Source of the DNA: Mycobacterium neglectum
GTDB taxonomy: Bacteria > Actinomycetota > Actinomycetes > Mycobacteriales > Mycobacteriaceae
DNA length: 64,000 nt
Assembly (NCBI RefSeq): GCF_002591975.1
Contig: NZ_NVQE01000008.1
Coordinates: 62,001-126,000 of the forward strand
Direction of reading: 5' to 3'
The translations under genes and the position numbers were made by a program. Under the pieces are notes generated by a model. That model did not search any database and was not told the DNA's origin. It worked only from the letters and a program-made list of their open reading frames with translations. This document shows, piece after piece, positions 43,625 through 52,353 of the stretch (positions are counted from its first letter, which is position 1; each line of letters begins with the position of its first letter).

Positions 43625-45318
43625 TGCTGACCCGCTTCGTCCGCAACCAGTTGATCATCTTCACCATCGCCTCGATCGTCGGCGTGACGGTGATGCTGTT
43701 CGCCTACATGCAGTTGCCCACTCTGCTCAACGTCGGGCGCCTGACGGTCACGCTGGAGCTGCCTGCCGCAGGCGGTCTCTACCGCTTCGGGAACGTGACG
43801 TACCGAGGCGTGCAGATCGGCAAAGTGAAATCGGTTTCGCTCACCGAGACCGGTGCCGAAGCGGTCTTGTCGCTCAACACGTCGCCGAAGGTCCCCGCAG
43901 ATCTCGAGGCGAACGTGCTCAGTGTGTCAGCGGTCGGCGAGCAGTACGTGGACTTGCGCCCTCGCACCGACTCCGGACCGTATCTGGAGGATGGTTCACG
44001 GATACCGGTGTCCAACACCACGATCCCGCAGCAGGTCGGCCCGATGCTGGACCAGGTGAGCACACTGGTGGACAGCATTCCCGGGGACAGGATCTCCGAT
44101 CTGCTCGACGAAACCTTCAAGGCGTTCAACGGTGCGGGGCCCGACTTCAGCTCCCTGATCGACTCCGGTGCGACGCTGGCCGAACAACTCAACAGCGTCT
44201 CCGACGAGACGCGAGGGTTGATCGATGACAGTGGGCCACTGCTGGATTCGCAAGCTGAGACAGCCGACTCCATCCGGACGTGGGCGCGCAGTCTGGAAGG
44301 GGTCACCGCGCAACTCGCGCAGAACGATCCTCAGATACGCGCGCTCCTGCAGCAGGGCCCGGGCTTCGCACAAGAGGTCTCGACGCTGCTGAATCAGGTC
44401 AAGCCGACACTGCCGCTGCTCCTGGCGAATCTCACGACACTGGGGCAGATCCTCGTCACGTACAACCCCTCGCTGGAGCAGCTCCTGGTCGTCTTTCCCA
44501 ATGCGTTGTCCGCCCAGCAGGGCTTCGGCCTTGGGAAGAACAATCCCACCGGACTTGCGATCAGCGATTTCTCGTTGACCATTTCAGATCCGGTGCCGTG
44601 CACGGTCGGCTTCCTGCCGCCGTCACAGTGGCGTTCGCCCGCCGACACGACCGTCATCGACACGCCAGATGACCTGTACTGCAAGCTGCCTCAGGATTCC
44701 CCGATCGGGGTGCGCGGCGCCCGTAACTACCCGTGCATGGGCCACCCGGGCAAACGTGCCCCGACCGTGGAACTATGCAACGACTCCGAGGGCTTCAAAC
44801 CCACGGCGCTGCGGCAGCATACGACCGGCCCGTACCCCTTCGACCCGAACATCGTCGCGCAGGGATTCCCGGTCGATGACCGGGTCGACTTCCAGGAACG
44901 AATTTACGCACCGATCGAGGGCACACCCCTACCACCGGGCGCCGCGCCGTCGGGGACACCGCCAGGAATTCCCAATCCGCTGTATACCCCGATCACACCG
45001 GCTCCGGCGGCGCCTCCGCTGCCTCCGCCGCCACCGGCCCCACTGCCACTACCGGCGCCGCCCGCAGGGAACTCATTGAACGGCGTACCCATCGCGCCTG
45101 CCGCACCAGCGCCGGCCACCGAGGTGCCGCACGGCGGTGGCGTGCCCGCAGCGCCAAGTGCGTTCAACGGCAACGCATCCGACGGCCCGTCGGTTGCTGC
45201 GGTGCCGTACGACCCGAACACCGGACAGTTCGTGACGCCCGACGGGCAGGTGCAGACGCTGACAAATATTGCTGCCGGACATGCACCAAAGTCGTGGAAA
45301 GACCTGATGCCGATCTAA
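43624..45318 (+). CDS. mceF: MceF subunit
   Basis: A 564-residue MCE protein, the longest of the six. N-terminal membrane segment (IIFTIASIVGVTVMLFAY), MCE domain (GGLYRFGNVTYRGVQIGKV), helical needle, then a Cys-containing globular part (CTVGFLPP, YCKLPQ, NYPCMG) and a proline-rich region. It closes with DPNTGQFVTPDGQ and WKDLMPI, the usual MceF ending. It is the last mce gene; the convergent secreted-protein gene starts its stop seven bases later. Confidence 0.95.
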   Translation: MLTRFVRNQLIIFTIASIVGVTVMLFAYMQLPTLLNVGRLTVTLELPAAGGLYRFGNVTYRGVQIGKVKSVSLTETGAEAVLSLNTSPKVPADLEANVLSVSAVGEQYVDLRPRTDSGPYLEDGSRIPVSNTTIPQQVGPMLDQVSTLVDSIPGDRISDLLDETFKAFNGAGPDFSSLIDSGATLAEQLNSVSDETRGLIDDSGPLLDSQAETADSIRTWARSLEGVTAQLAQNDPQIRALLQQGPGFAQEVSTLLNQVKPTLPLLLANLTTLGQILVTYNPSLEQLLVVFPNALSAQQGFGLGKNNPTGLAISDFSLTISDPVPCTVGFLPPSQWRSPADTTVIDTPDDLYCKLPQDSPIGVRGARNYPCMGHPGKRAPTVELCNDSEGFKPTALRQHTTGPYPFDPNIVAQGFPVDDRVDFQERIYAPIEGTPLPPGAAPSGTPPGIPNPLYTPITPAPAAPPLPPPPPAPLPLPAPPAGNSLNGVPIAPAAPAPATEVPHGGGVPAAPSAFNGNASDGPSVAAVPYDPNTGQFVTPDGQVQTLTNIAAGHAPKSWKDLMPI

Positions 45319-45325
45319 ATCGGCG

Positions 45326-45850
45326 CTAGGACAATTGCTCCAGCTTCATGGGTGTCTCGACGACGAGGGGCTGGTTCGTGCCGCATGAGCCGCTCGGACT
45401 GTTCGTCCGCTGGCGGCCCACCAGGAAATTCGTGATGTTCATCCTGCGCTCGGTGGACACCGGGTCGAATCCCCAGAACTGAAACCGCTGCTCGCCGGGG
45501 GCAATCGCCCCACCGGGGCAGAACTGCCACTCGGGAATGTTGCGATCGACGACCCAGTAGGCGTTCGGGTAGCCGTACCACAGTCGAGCGCTCCAACCGG
45601 CCGAACTCGTTGCCGTGCCCTCGCATTCGATGGGGCTGACGCAACTGGAGGACAGCGTCCACGTCTCGTCGATCGTCGGCATGGTTTTTCGGACCTCGTT
45701 GACCAAGGCGAAATCGCCGTTCGCGTAGTACCGGTAGGTGCCGTTCAGTTCAACGCCGAAATCCGATGCGTGCGCCGCCGGGGTGGCGCTCAGCGTCGCG
45801 GCGACGCTCATTGCGGCTACCACGCCCGCGGCGATCTTGTGTCCACCCAT
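45326..45850 (-). CDS. secreted protein of unknown function
   Basis: A 174-residue exported protein: signal peptide with core IAAGVVAAMSVAATL and cleavage after PAAHA. The mature protein has four or more Cys (SSSCVSPIECEG, FCPGG, SGSCG) and Trp-rich strands (TWTLSSS, WSARLWYGYP). It belongs to a style of small cell-envelope proteins found next to mce operons in mycobacteria; family not firmly recognised. It is convergent with mceF and divergent from 45930; operator copy 6 lies in the shared 79-base gap. Confidence 0.78.
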   Translation of the reverse strand: MGGHKIAAGVVAAMSVAATLSATPAAHASDFGVELNGTYRYYANGDFALVNEVRKTMPTIDETWTLSSSCVSPIECEGTATSSAGWSARLWYGYPNAYWVVDRNIPEWQFCPGGAIAPGEQRFQFWGFDPVSTERRMNITNFLVGRQRTNSPSGSCGTNQPLVVETPMKLEQLS

Positions 45851-45894
45851 GGCTCTAAACCCTATCTTGGCCGGGAGCGATCCTCTTCAAAAGC

Positions 45895-45909
45895 GAGAAT
45901 TTGATTCCC
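45895..45909. promoter_or_regulatory. GAGAAT-N3-ATTCCC operator copy 6
   Basis: GAGAATTTGATTCCC followed by ATG lies in the 79-base divergent gap between two secreted-protein genes (starts 45850 minus, 45930 plus). One arm base deviates from the consensus. A further half-site GAGAAT (45918-45923) ends exactly six bases before the GTG start at 45930, which could be the -10 of a leaderless transcript. Confidence 0.6.
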
Positions 45910-45929
45910 ATGCATGTGAGAATAGTCCC

Positions 45930-46328
45930 GTGCGATCCACCGTCGCAGTGCTTGCTGCAGTCCTGACCGCAGGTTCGATCATCGCGTCGCCTCCGGCGTC
46001 GGCAGGACCGACCCTGTGCAACGAGCCCAGCTGTGTACCCGGCATCATGCCGGGTGTGGTGCTTGGCTCGTACTGCAATAACACCAAGTACTACTCATTC
46101 GGCGTGACGTCGTGGGGGCGGCTGGTGTTCTGCGGAACGCCGAGGCGTTATGAACCGCGCTGGTTCCGGTCACCGGAGATGCGTGGAATCAAGGACTACA
46201 TGAGCGATTGCGCCGGCTTCGACGGCGAGGTCGCCCAAGCCCCCGACGGCATGTTCCTCAGCTGCGTCACGCGCGAGGACGGATTCCCGAGATGGGAAAG
46301 CGGAGAACAGCTTCGCCCCGCCCCGTGA
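45930..46328 (+). CDS. secreted Cys-rich protein of unknown function
   Basis: A 132-residue exported protein. The signal peptide is MRSTVAVLAAVLTAGSIIAS with cleavage near PPASAG. The mature form has six Cys (LCNEPSC, YCNN, FCGT, DCAG, SCVT), probably disulfide-bonded, and no known domain. GTG 45930 is preferred because GAGAAT is spaced six bases before it. It is convergent with the P450 gene at 46332, with a three-base gap. Its promoter shares operator copy 6. Confidence 0.75.
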   Translation: MRSTVAVLAAVLTAGSIIASPPASAGPTLCNEPSCVPGIMPGVVLGSYCNNTKYYSFGVTSWGRLVFCGTPRRYEPRWFRSPEMRGIKDYMSDCAGFDGEVAQAPDGMFLSCVTREDGFPRWESGEQLRPAP

Positions 46329-46331
46329 TCG

Positions 46332-47612
46332 CTAGCCGACCGGCGTGAACTCGATGTTGATCTCCGTCAGCCCGCGCAGGATGAACGTCGGCTCGTAGAC
46401 GTATCGCCTAGCGTCGATCGGGCCGTGCTTCTCCTCGCTGACGGTGATGTCGGCCAACCGGTCAAGGAGTCGCTCAATCGACACCCGGCCCTCCACCCGC
46501 GCCAGCGGGGCGCCCGGGCAGGAGTGGATACCCCGGCTGAATGCAATGTGCTCGCGCACGTTCTTGCGCTCGAGTGAGAACTCGTGGGGGCTATCGAAGC
46601 GCTGGGGATCGCGGTTGGCGGCGCCGGGGCTGACCATCACCGTGGTTCCCGCAGGGACCGTGGTGTCGCCCAGTGTTGTTGTCTTACGGGCCATCCGGAA
46701 GACGCTCTTCACCGGGCTGTCCATGCGCAGGCACTCCTCGACGAAGATCGGGATGAGGGTGCGGTCGTCGCGCAACTGCTGCTGGATGTCGGGCCGGTCG
46801 CTGAGCACCCGCATCGCCGCACCGAGCAGCTTCGCGGTCGTCTCCTGGCCGGCGGCAAACAGGAACGTCGCAGTCCGGACAACGTCGACCACCTCGGGAG
46901 TCGAGCCGTCGGGATACTTCGCCGTCGCAATCGATGTGAGCACGTCGTCACGGGGTGACTCGCGGCGCTCCTCGATGTACTGGGAGAACTTCTCGTCGGC
47001 CCACGCCAACGGGTTCACGGCGATCACCTCGTGGTCGAGGCTGCCGATGTTGGTTCCCTCGCCCTGGGCGCCGAATGCCTGCCGGAAGTCCTCGTGGTCC
47101 TCCTCGGGCACACCGAGCAGGTCGGCAACGACCAACAGCGAGAACGGCTTGGCGTACGCATTGAGAAACTCGCACTCACCCGCGGCGATGAACTCGTCGA
47201 TGTGACGATCGGCGAGTCGCCACATGAAATCCTCGTTCTCCTTGAGGCGCTTGGGAGTCAGCAGTCGCGAAAGAACGGATCGTGCGTCGGTGTGATGCGG
47301 GGGATCCATCGTGACCATGTGCTCGTGCATGATGATCTCGGTGCGGTGCTCTTCGAGCTGTGCACAGATGTCGTCGCCCTCCGGCGTGAAGGGGAGTGGC
47401 GTGAACGGTCCCATCACCGCGACACACGACGAGTAGTTCTCGGTGTCCTTGTAGACGGCGTTCGCCGCCTCCCAGCCGGTGACCGCCAGCACGCCGTTGT
47501 TGATCGGGCAGCACACCGGATCCTTCGTGCGCACATGGTCGTAATACGGGTGAGGGTCGGGCACCAACGACGGATCGGTGAAGTAGTCGACCGAGTCGAA
47601 ATCTGTGGTCAT
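46332..47612 (-). CDS. cytochrome P450
   Basis: A 426-residue class I P450, close paralogue of the enzyme at 169. I-helix AGQETTAKL, ExxR in EECLR, haem loop FSRGIHSCPGAPLARVE with Cys at residue 365. Unlike the other three P450s it has no adjacent ferredoxin, so it must borrow one, for example the ferredoxin at 1440 which serves its paralogue. It is divergent from a TetR gene with a 22-base palindrome between them; that regulator probably controls it. Substrate unknown. Confidence 0.95.
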   Translation of the reverse strand: MTTDFDSVDYFTDPSLVPDPHPYYDHVRTKDPVCCPINNGVLAVTGWEAANAVYKDTENYSSCVAVMGPFTPLPFTPEGDDICAQLEEHRTEIIMHEHMVTMDPPHHTDARSVLSRLLTPKRLKENEDFMWRLADRHIDEFIAAGECEFLNAYAKPFSLLVVADLLGVPEEDHEDFRQAFGAQGEGTNIGSLDHEVIAVNPLAWADEKFSQYIEERRESPRDDVLTSIATAKYPDGSTPEVVDVVRTATFLFAAGQETTAKLLGAAMRVLSDRPDIQQQLRDDRTLIPIFVEECLRMDSPVKSVFRMARKTTTLGDTTVPAGTTVMVSPGAANRDPQRFDSPHEFSLERKNVREHIAFSRGIHSCPGAPLARVEGRVSIERLLDRLADITVSEEKHGPIDARRYVYEPTFILRGLTEINIEFTPVG

Positions 47613-47696
47613 CGTCTTGTGAGCCCTTCGAAGTCGGCGCTTACCGCGTAGCGGCTGTGGCTGAAACGGCCGCGCGGACGAGCCGGTTGGCCGAAT

Positions 47697-47718
47697 ATGC
47701 TGAGCACCTGCTTAGCAT
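47697..47718. promoter_or_regulatory. 22-bp palindrome between P450 and TetR genes
   Basis: ATGCTGAGCA (47697-47706) mirrors TGCTTAGCAT (47709-47718), with 18 of 22 positions symmetrical (GCTnAGCAnnTGCTnAGC core). It lies 86 bases upstream of each start in the divergent gap 47613-47804, the expected place for autoregulation by the TetR gene. The sequence differs from both other operator families in the window. Confidence 0.6.
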
Positions 47719-47804
47719 GGCGTTAAGGTCAGGGTCAAGATCGTCGCGCCCTTCGCCACTACGATCGGCGTGTCGCAACTGACATCGGGAAGAGGATTGA
47801 TGGC

Positions 47805-48410
47805 ATGGCCGAGATCTCGGGGCTGCGAAGGATCGGGGCGCCGGAGGCGAAGAATCGCGGGGTGCTGCTCGATGCCGCAGAGCAGCTGCTTCTCGAGGAG
47901 GGATACGCCTCGGTCACATCGCGCCGTGTCGCCGAGAAGGCCGGGCTGAAGCCCCAGCTCGTCCACTACTACTTCCGGACCATGGAGGATCTGTTCCTCG
48001 CCGTGTTCCGCCGCATGGCCGAAGCCGGGCTGAGCGTTCTCCAGACGGCTCTGGCCTCGCCTCAGCCGCTGTGGTCGCTGTGGAGGTTCAGCACCCAACC
48101 CGAGGCCACCCGGCTGACGATGGAGTTCATGGGGCTGGCCAACCACCGCAAGGCATTGCGAGCCGAGATCGTCTATTACGCGGAACGCTTCCGGGAGGAA
48201 CAGAACGCGGCGATCGGGGCCGCGCTCGCGCGCTATGGTGTCGCATCCAGTGATGTGCCGCCGGTGGTGTGGACGGTCTTTGCGACCAGCGTGTCGCAGG
48301 GCCTGGTCATGGAACGCGCGCTGGGCATGACCACTGGTCACGCCGAGACGTTCGCGTATTGCGAGCAGTGGATTCGCCGCCTGGAGGGTGAGCCACTTCC
48401 GGACGCCTGA
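47805..48410 (+). CDS. TetR/AcrR family regulator
   Basis: A 201-residue TetR-family repressor. The helix-turn-helix is at about 36-56 (SVTSRRVAEKAGLKPQLVHY), after a 17-residue arm that may touch DNA. The C-terminal domain contains LTMEFMGLANHRKALRAEI, seen in mycobacterial regulators of lipid genes. It should dimerise and release DNA on binding a small ligand, perhaps an acyl-CoA. A 22-base palindrome lies upstream. Ribosome site GAAGAGG. Confidence 0.92.
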   Translation: MAEISGLRRIGAPEAKNRGVLLDAAEQLLLEEGYASVTSRRVAEKAGLKPQLVHYYFRTMEDLFLAVFRRMAEAGLSVLQTALASPQPLWSLWRFSTQPEATRLTMEFMGLANHRKALRAEIVYYAERFREEQNAAIGAALARYGVASSDVPPVVWTVFATSVSQGLVMERALGMTTGHAETFAYCEQWIRRLEGEPLPDA

Positions 48411-48424
48411 TCGTGAATCAGCTG

Positions 48425-48898
48425 TCACCAGTTGCGAATCGAGCAGAGCGCGCCCTTGGGACCTTGATCGGTCGCGACGACGACCCCGTCCACCGCGAGG
48501 ACGCAGTGGACGTTGGGGGACAGGCCTGGTTCGCCGGCTGCGACGACCATCGCCCAGTCGTCGGGATTCGCCAGTTGCACATCGAGATTCCACTGCTGAT
48601 TCGGTCCGACGTCGGCCTCGACCTTCGGCGTGTACGCGTACGGGTTGTGGCTGTAATCGGCCCAGTTAGGCGGGTCAACGTCGCGGTAGTAGATGTCCAG
48701 GTACGCGGGTCCCTCGGTGAACACCGTGTATTTGACGTTGCGCAGCGGACCCTGTGCGTGCGCCGGCACGCTCGCGACGGCGACGGACGAGGCGGCCAGA
48801 ACGGTTGCCGAGGCGAGGCGGAGCAATGCTCTGGGCCTCGAAACACGGATTGCCGCCGGAAACTTCATTCCCCGAATTTTAGAACCATGTTTCCGCAT
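48425..48898 (-). CDS. exported MmpS-like protein
   Basis: A 157-residue exported protein with a hydrophobic signal (LLRLASATVLAASSVAVA) and an AHA-Q cleavage site. The mature part (VKYTVFTEGPAYLDIYYRD, WAMVVAAG, HCVLAVDG) looks like the C-terminal domain of MmpS accessory proteins. MmpS proteins assist MmpL lipid transporters, but no MmpL gene is here. ATG 48868 (MKFPAA) is an equally likely start. It lies 24 bases downstream of the thiolase gene end. Identity is tentative. Confidence 0.7.
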   Translation of the reverse strand: MRKHGSKIRGMKFPAAIRVSRPRALLRLASATVLAASSVAVASVPAHAQGPLRNVKYTVFTEGPAYLDIYYRDVDPPNWADYSHNPYAYTPKVEADVGPNQQWNLDVQLANPDDWAMVVAAGEPGLSPNVHCVLAVDGVVVATDQGPKGALCSIRNW

Positions 48899-48922
48899 GG
48901 TGTGCCGAATGCGCGATCTTGC

Positions 48923-50068
48923 TCAGACCGAAAGGATGGTCGCTGAGGCGGTGCCGGGCGCGCCGTAGACCTGCGCCAACCCGACCTTCGGTTCGCCTGG
49001 GACCTGGCGCTCGCCCGCCTCGCCACGAAGCTGGCGCACCAACTCATGAACCTGGCGCAGACCCGACGCGCCGATCGGCTCGCCGTTGGCGATCAGCCCG
49101 CCGTCGGTGTTGACCGGGATGGTGCCACCGATCTCGGTGGCGCCGTCGGCCAGCAGCTTCTCCTGTTCGCCGTCGGCGCACAGGCCCGTCTCGGCCATGT
49201 GGATCACCTCGGCGCCCGCGTCGGTGTCCTGCAGCTGGGCGATGTCGACGTCCTCGGGTCCGATGCCGGCCGCCTCGTAGGCCGCCTTGGCCGCATACAC
49301 CGTCGGCGAGGGGTCCTCGTCGAGAGGGGCGGACGTGGCGTGTACCTCGTAGGCGCCGAAGGTGCGCGTACGGATCTCGCTGGCACGCACGAACACCGGT
49401 TTGTCGGTGAATTTGTGGGCGATGTCCCCGCGGCACATGATCACCGCGGCCGCACCCTCGTCGGGGGCGCAGAACATGTACTGGGTGAGCGGGTAGTTCA
49501 GCACCGCCGAGTTGAGGATCTCATCGACCGAAATCTCTTTGCGGCGAAACGCATTCGGGTTCATCGCGCCATTGCGGAAGTTCTTGTTTGCCACGCGGGC
49601 CAGCGTCTCCTGCGAGATGCCGTGCTTGTGAATGTAGTGGTTGGCTTTGATACCGAAGAACTTGGTGGTGACGAACTGGCCGTTCTCGGCATACCACTGC
49701 GGCAGGGCGAGTTTGGCGGGATCGTCGGTGAAGGCGCCGCGGGGGTGCTTGTCCAGACCGATCGCTATTCCGATGTCGTACTTGCCGAGCCGGATCGTGT
49801 CGGCTGTCTGTTGGATCGCCGACGCCGCGGTCGCGCAGGCGTTGAACACGTTGGTGAAGGTGATGCCGGTGAGGCCGACGAGACGGGTCACCGCGTCGGG
49901 GTTGGAAACCTCGTAGCTGCCGCCGAAGCCGAACTGGATGTCCTTCCAGTCGACACCGGCGTCGGTGAGCGCCAGTTGAATCGCCTCGGCGCCCATCTCC
50001 ATCGCTGTCTTGTCGAACCGGCCGAACGGGTGGAGTCCCACCCCGATGATCGCAACGTCATTGGTCAT
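48923..50068 (-). CDS. thiolase-like (SCP2/Ltp family) protein
   Basis: A 381-residue thiolase-fold protein of the SCP2/lipid-transfer branch. The nucleophile Cys is C78 in FNACATAASA. The usual GHPxGATG loop is GEPIGASG, with Glu in place of His, so the second catalytic base is altered. The last part PVNTDGGLIANG is family-like. It is paired with a DUF35 zinc-ribbon/OB protein encoded 15 bases upstream, as in known thiolase/aldolase complexes. It should cleave a beta-ketoacyl-CoA or act as an aldolase; which is not clear. Confidence 0.88.
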   Translation of the reverse strand: MTNDVAIIGVGLHPFGRFDKTAMEMGAEAIQLALTDAGVDWKDIQFGFGGSYEVSNPDAVTRLVGLTGITFTNVFNACATAASAIQQTADTIRLGKYDIGIAIGLDKHPRGAFTDDPAKLALPQWYAENGQFVTTKFFGIKANHYIHKHGISQETLARVANKNFRNGAMNPNAFRRKEISVDEILNSAVLNYPLTQYMFCAPDEGAAAVIMCRGDIAHKFTDKPVFVRASEIRTRTFGAYEVHATSAPLDEDPSPTVYAAKAAYEAAGIGPEDVDIAQLQDTDAGAEVIHMAETGLCADGEQEKLLADGATEIGGTIPVNTDGGLIANGEPIGASGLRQVHELVRQLRGEAGERQVPGEPKVGLAQVYGAPGTASATILSV

Positions 50069-50083
50069 TCCCCAGAGTCCTCT

Positions 50084-50503
50084 CTAGACCGGCTGGAAGG
50101 CGAAGGTGACGATCTCGTTGCCCTCGTCGTCGGTGGTGAACGGCACCATGGTCAGCTCGACCGGCATGCCGAATTGCAGCTTTTCGGGGTCGTTCTCGGT
50201 GAGCCGACCCTCGACGCGAATCACGTCATCGAGCTGGACCAGACCGACGCCGAACGGCACGAAGTCCTTACCCGTGGGCCCCTTATAGGGGGCGCCGGGC
50301 GGGAAGCCCTGCGTGGTCCATGCGACGAGCGTGCCGCTGCGGGGAAGCCGCACGTCGGACATGTCGCCGCCGCTGCACTTCGGGCAGCGCTGCTGGACGG
50401 GGAATGTGGTCGCTCCGCACGCACCGCAGCGACTGCCGATCAGCTGCGGGTTCTCGTCGGGCCACGTGGAGATCTCGGGGGCGAGCGCCTTCTGTGTGGA
50501 CAC
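50084..50503 (-). CDS. DUF35 zinc ribbon-OB protein
   Basis: A 139-residue protein: N-terminal zinc ribbon SRCGACGATTFPVQQRCPKC (two Cys-x2-Cys) then an OB fold. These proteins bind thiolase-like partners and acyl-CoA. The partner is the thiolase-like gene that follows. GTG 50503 sits exactly six bases after TATCGT, so the mRNA is probably leaderless; operator copy 7 lies just upstream. Confidence 0.88.
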   Translation of the reverse strand: MSTQKALAPEISTWPDENPQLIGSRCGACGATTFPVQQRCPKCSGGDMSDVRLPRSGTLVAWTTQGFPPGAPYKGPTGKDFVPFGVGLVQLDDVIRVEGRLTENDPEKLQFGMPVELTMVPFTTDDEGNEIVTFAFQPV

Positions 50504-50509
50504 GGGGTG

Positions 50510-50533
50510 ACGATAATCGGAAATGACGTTCTC
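50510..50533 (-). promoter_or_regulatory. leaderless promoter with GAGAA-N5-TTTCC operator copy 7
   Basis: On the minus strand GAGAACGTCATTTCC (50533-50519) is followed by the -10 TATCGT (50515-50510), six bases, and the GTG start of the DUF35 gene. The plus-strand gene at 50664 has TAGCCT-N6-GTG (50652-50657), again leaderless. The two leaderless starts are divergent in a 160-base gap. Confidence 0.6.
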
Positions 50534-50663
50534 GTCTAGAGAGAACCATGTGGGCTTCAGCGGTGCGGCCTGCTCGCGGCCCGCGCATGTCGGCCTCGAT
50601 CGTGGCGGTAGTTGACGAAGACTGCGGGCGTTGTAAACCCTCGGCGTGCGTTAGCCTGCCCGT

Positions 50664-51077
50664 GTGGACGCCGATAAAGCGCAGATCGCAGACGTTCTGA
50701 TCCGCTACGCCACCGGAATCGACTTCAAGGACTGGGCGCTACTGCGTACCTGCTGGACCGAGGATGTCGACTGCGACTACGGCGAGGTCGGGCGGTACTC
50801 GGGCGTCGACGCCATCACCGACCTCATGACTCAATTGCACGACGCCATGGGGCCGACGTACCACCGGCTGACGAACTTCGCGATCACCGTCGAGGGGGAT
50901 CGGGCCACTGCACGGTCCTACGTTCACGCCGTTCTCCAAGCGGTCCCCGATGACCCCGGCAGTTGGGTTGAGGCGCTTGGGCATTACGACGATGAACTCG
51001 TTCGAACGTCCGAAGGCTGGCGAATCTCCCGCCGCGCAACGAACATCGCCCGTGTGCAGGCCGGCGGTCGCTCGTGA
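50664..51077 (+). CDS. NTF2-like (SnoaL) protein
   Basis: A 137-residue NTF2-fold protein, similar to SnoaL-like polyketide cyclases and ketosteroid-isomerase relatives. Early DVLIRYATGIDFKDWALLRTC and WTEDVDCDYGEVG, late HYDDELVRTSEGWRISRR fit the fold. An isomerase, dehydratase or binding role is possible. GTG 50664 follows TAGCCT by six bases. GTGA overlaps the VOC gene. Confidence 0.87.
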   Translation: MDADKAQIADVLIRYATGIDFKDWALLRTCWTEDVDCDYGEVGRYSGVDAITDLMTQLHDAMGPTYHRLTNFAITVEGDRATARSYVHAVLQAVPDDPGSWVEALGHYDDELVRTSEGWRISRRATNIARVQAGGRS

Positions 51078-51604
51078 GCATCCTGCCTGGACCCATCCGT
51101 CAGATCGGTTACATCGTCGAGGATCTGGATGCGGTGCTCGGGCCCTGGATCGACCTCGGTGTCGGCCCGTTCTTCGTCATGCGCGGAATCCCGATTCGCG
51201 CGTCCTACCGCGGCCAGCCGTGCGAGGTCACGATCTCGATGGCGTTGGCCAACAGCGGGGAGATGCAGATCGAGCTGATCCAGCAGGAGTGTGACACCCC
51301 GAGCATTTACACCGAGTTCCTGGCGGCCAGTGGCCCCGGGTATCACCAACTTGCTTACTGGACCGACGATTTCGACGCCACGATGGCATCGGTGCGGGAT
51401 GCCGGCTGGTCGGTGGTGTGGCTCGGTGACGAGGACGTCGGTACGCGGTTCGCCTACGCCGAGCAGCCGAATGGGCCCACCCACGTTTCGCAGGTCATCG
51501 AGATCATGGAGGACAACGAAATCACCTCCGGCATGGGCAAATTCGTCCGCGAGGCAGCCGTCGACTGGGACGGCAGCGATCCGATCCGCCCTCTCGGAGC
51601 CTGA
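51074..51604 (+). CDS. VOC (glyoxalase-like) protein
   Basis: A 176-residue vicinal oxygen chelate protein with two beta-alpha-beta3 units: PGPIRQIGYIVEDLDAVLGP at the start and GYHQLAYWTDDFDATMASVR. The His in GYHQLAYW and Glu in IELIQQE are likely metal ligands. Members include epimerases, dioxygenases and glyoxalases. The neighbouring NTF2-like gene is coupled to it. Exact activity unknown. Confidence 0.85.
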   Translation: MSILPGPIRQIGYIVEDLDAVLGPWIDLGVGPFFVMRGIPIRASYRGQPCEVTISMALANSGEMQIELIQQECDTPSIYTEFLAASGPGYHQLAYWTDDFDATMASVRDAGWSVVWLGDEDVGTRFAYAEQPNGPTHVSQVIEIMEDNEITSGMGKFVREAAVDWDGSDPIRPLGA

Positions 51605-51609
51605 GCGAC

Positions 51610-52326
51610 CTACTTGCCGCGCTTCATCACCTTGTCGGCAGCGGCCCAGTGTTCGTCGGAGACCCACAGGCGGGCAAAGGCGGCAACGGCCTCGTCGGTC
51701 GTCGCTCCCTTCATCACGCGCTTGATCTCACCGGCCGGACGGCTGGCCAGCGCACGGGCGAGGTCGCGCCAGCCGCCATCGAACGACGCACGCGGAATGA
51801 CGCGGTCGACCAGTCCGATCCGTTCGGCTTCCGCGGCGCCGATGATGGTGCCGGTGCCCGCCAACAACAGGGCCTTGCTGTAGCCGACCAGCGCCACCAG
51901 CCTTTCAGCCCCACCCCACGCCGGCATGATCTCCAGCGACACTTGGTTGAAGCCGATTTTGATGTCATCGGCGGCGACCCGGATATCGGCCGAGACCGCG
52001 AACTCGGCGCCCCCGCCCAACGCGTGCCCGTTCACCGCCGCGATCGTCGGTCCTGCAAAGCCGGCGATCCGGTCGCAGATGGCCCGCATCCGGAAAGCCA
52101 TCGCCGACGCGTCGCGTTCGGTGCGTAGTGCGCTGAGTTCCTTGAGGTCGCCTCCTGAGACGAACGCACGATCACCCGCGCCGGTGATGACGAGCGCACG
52201 CGCGCCATCTGCACCGTCGAGCGCCTTCTCCAGTTGGTCCATCGTCTCGAGTGAGATGGCGTTGCGGGCATGCGGTCGGTCGATCGTGATGACCGCAAGG
52301 CCGTCGTCCAACTCGAGATCGATCAT
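51610..52326 (-). CDS. enoyl-CoA hydratase/isomerase family protein
   Basis: A 238-residue crotonase: IDRPHARNAISLETM, AFVSGGDLKELSALR (oxyanion), GHALGGGAEFAVSADIRV, and EIMPAWGGAERLVALVG (PxxGG region). It lacks an extended C-terminal domain. ATG 52326 has GGAGA upstream. It is convergent with the VOC gene and divergent from an acyl-CoA synthetase; the gap holds paired GAGAAT half-sites. It may hydrate or isomerise a CoA ester from that synthetase's pathway. Confidence 0.9.
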   Translation of the reverse strand: MIDLELDDGLAVITIDRPHARNAISLETMDQLEKALDGADGARALVITGAGDRAFVSGGDLKELSALRTERDASAMAFRMRAICDRIAGFAGPTIAAVNGHALGGGAEFAVSADIRVAADDIKIGFNQVSLEIMPAWGGAERLVALVGYSKALLLAGTGTIIGAAEAERIGLVDRVIPRASFDGGWRDLARALASRPAGEIKRVMKGATTDEAVAAFARLWVSDEHWAAADKVMKRGK

Positions 52327-52353
52327 CAAGCGTTCTCCGTCTTCGGTATTGGC

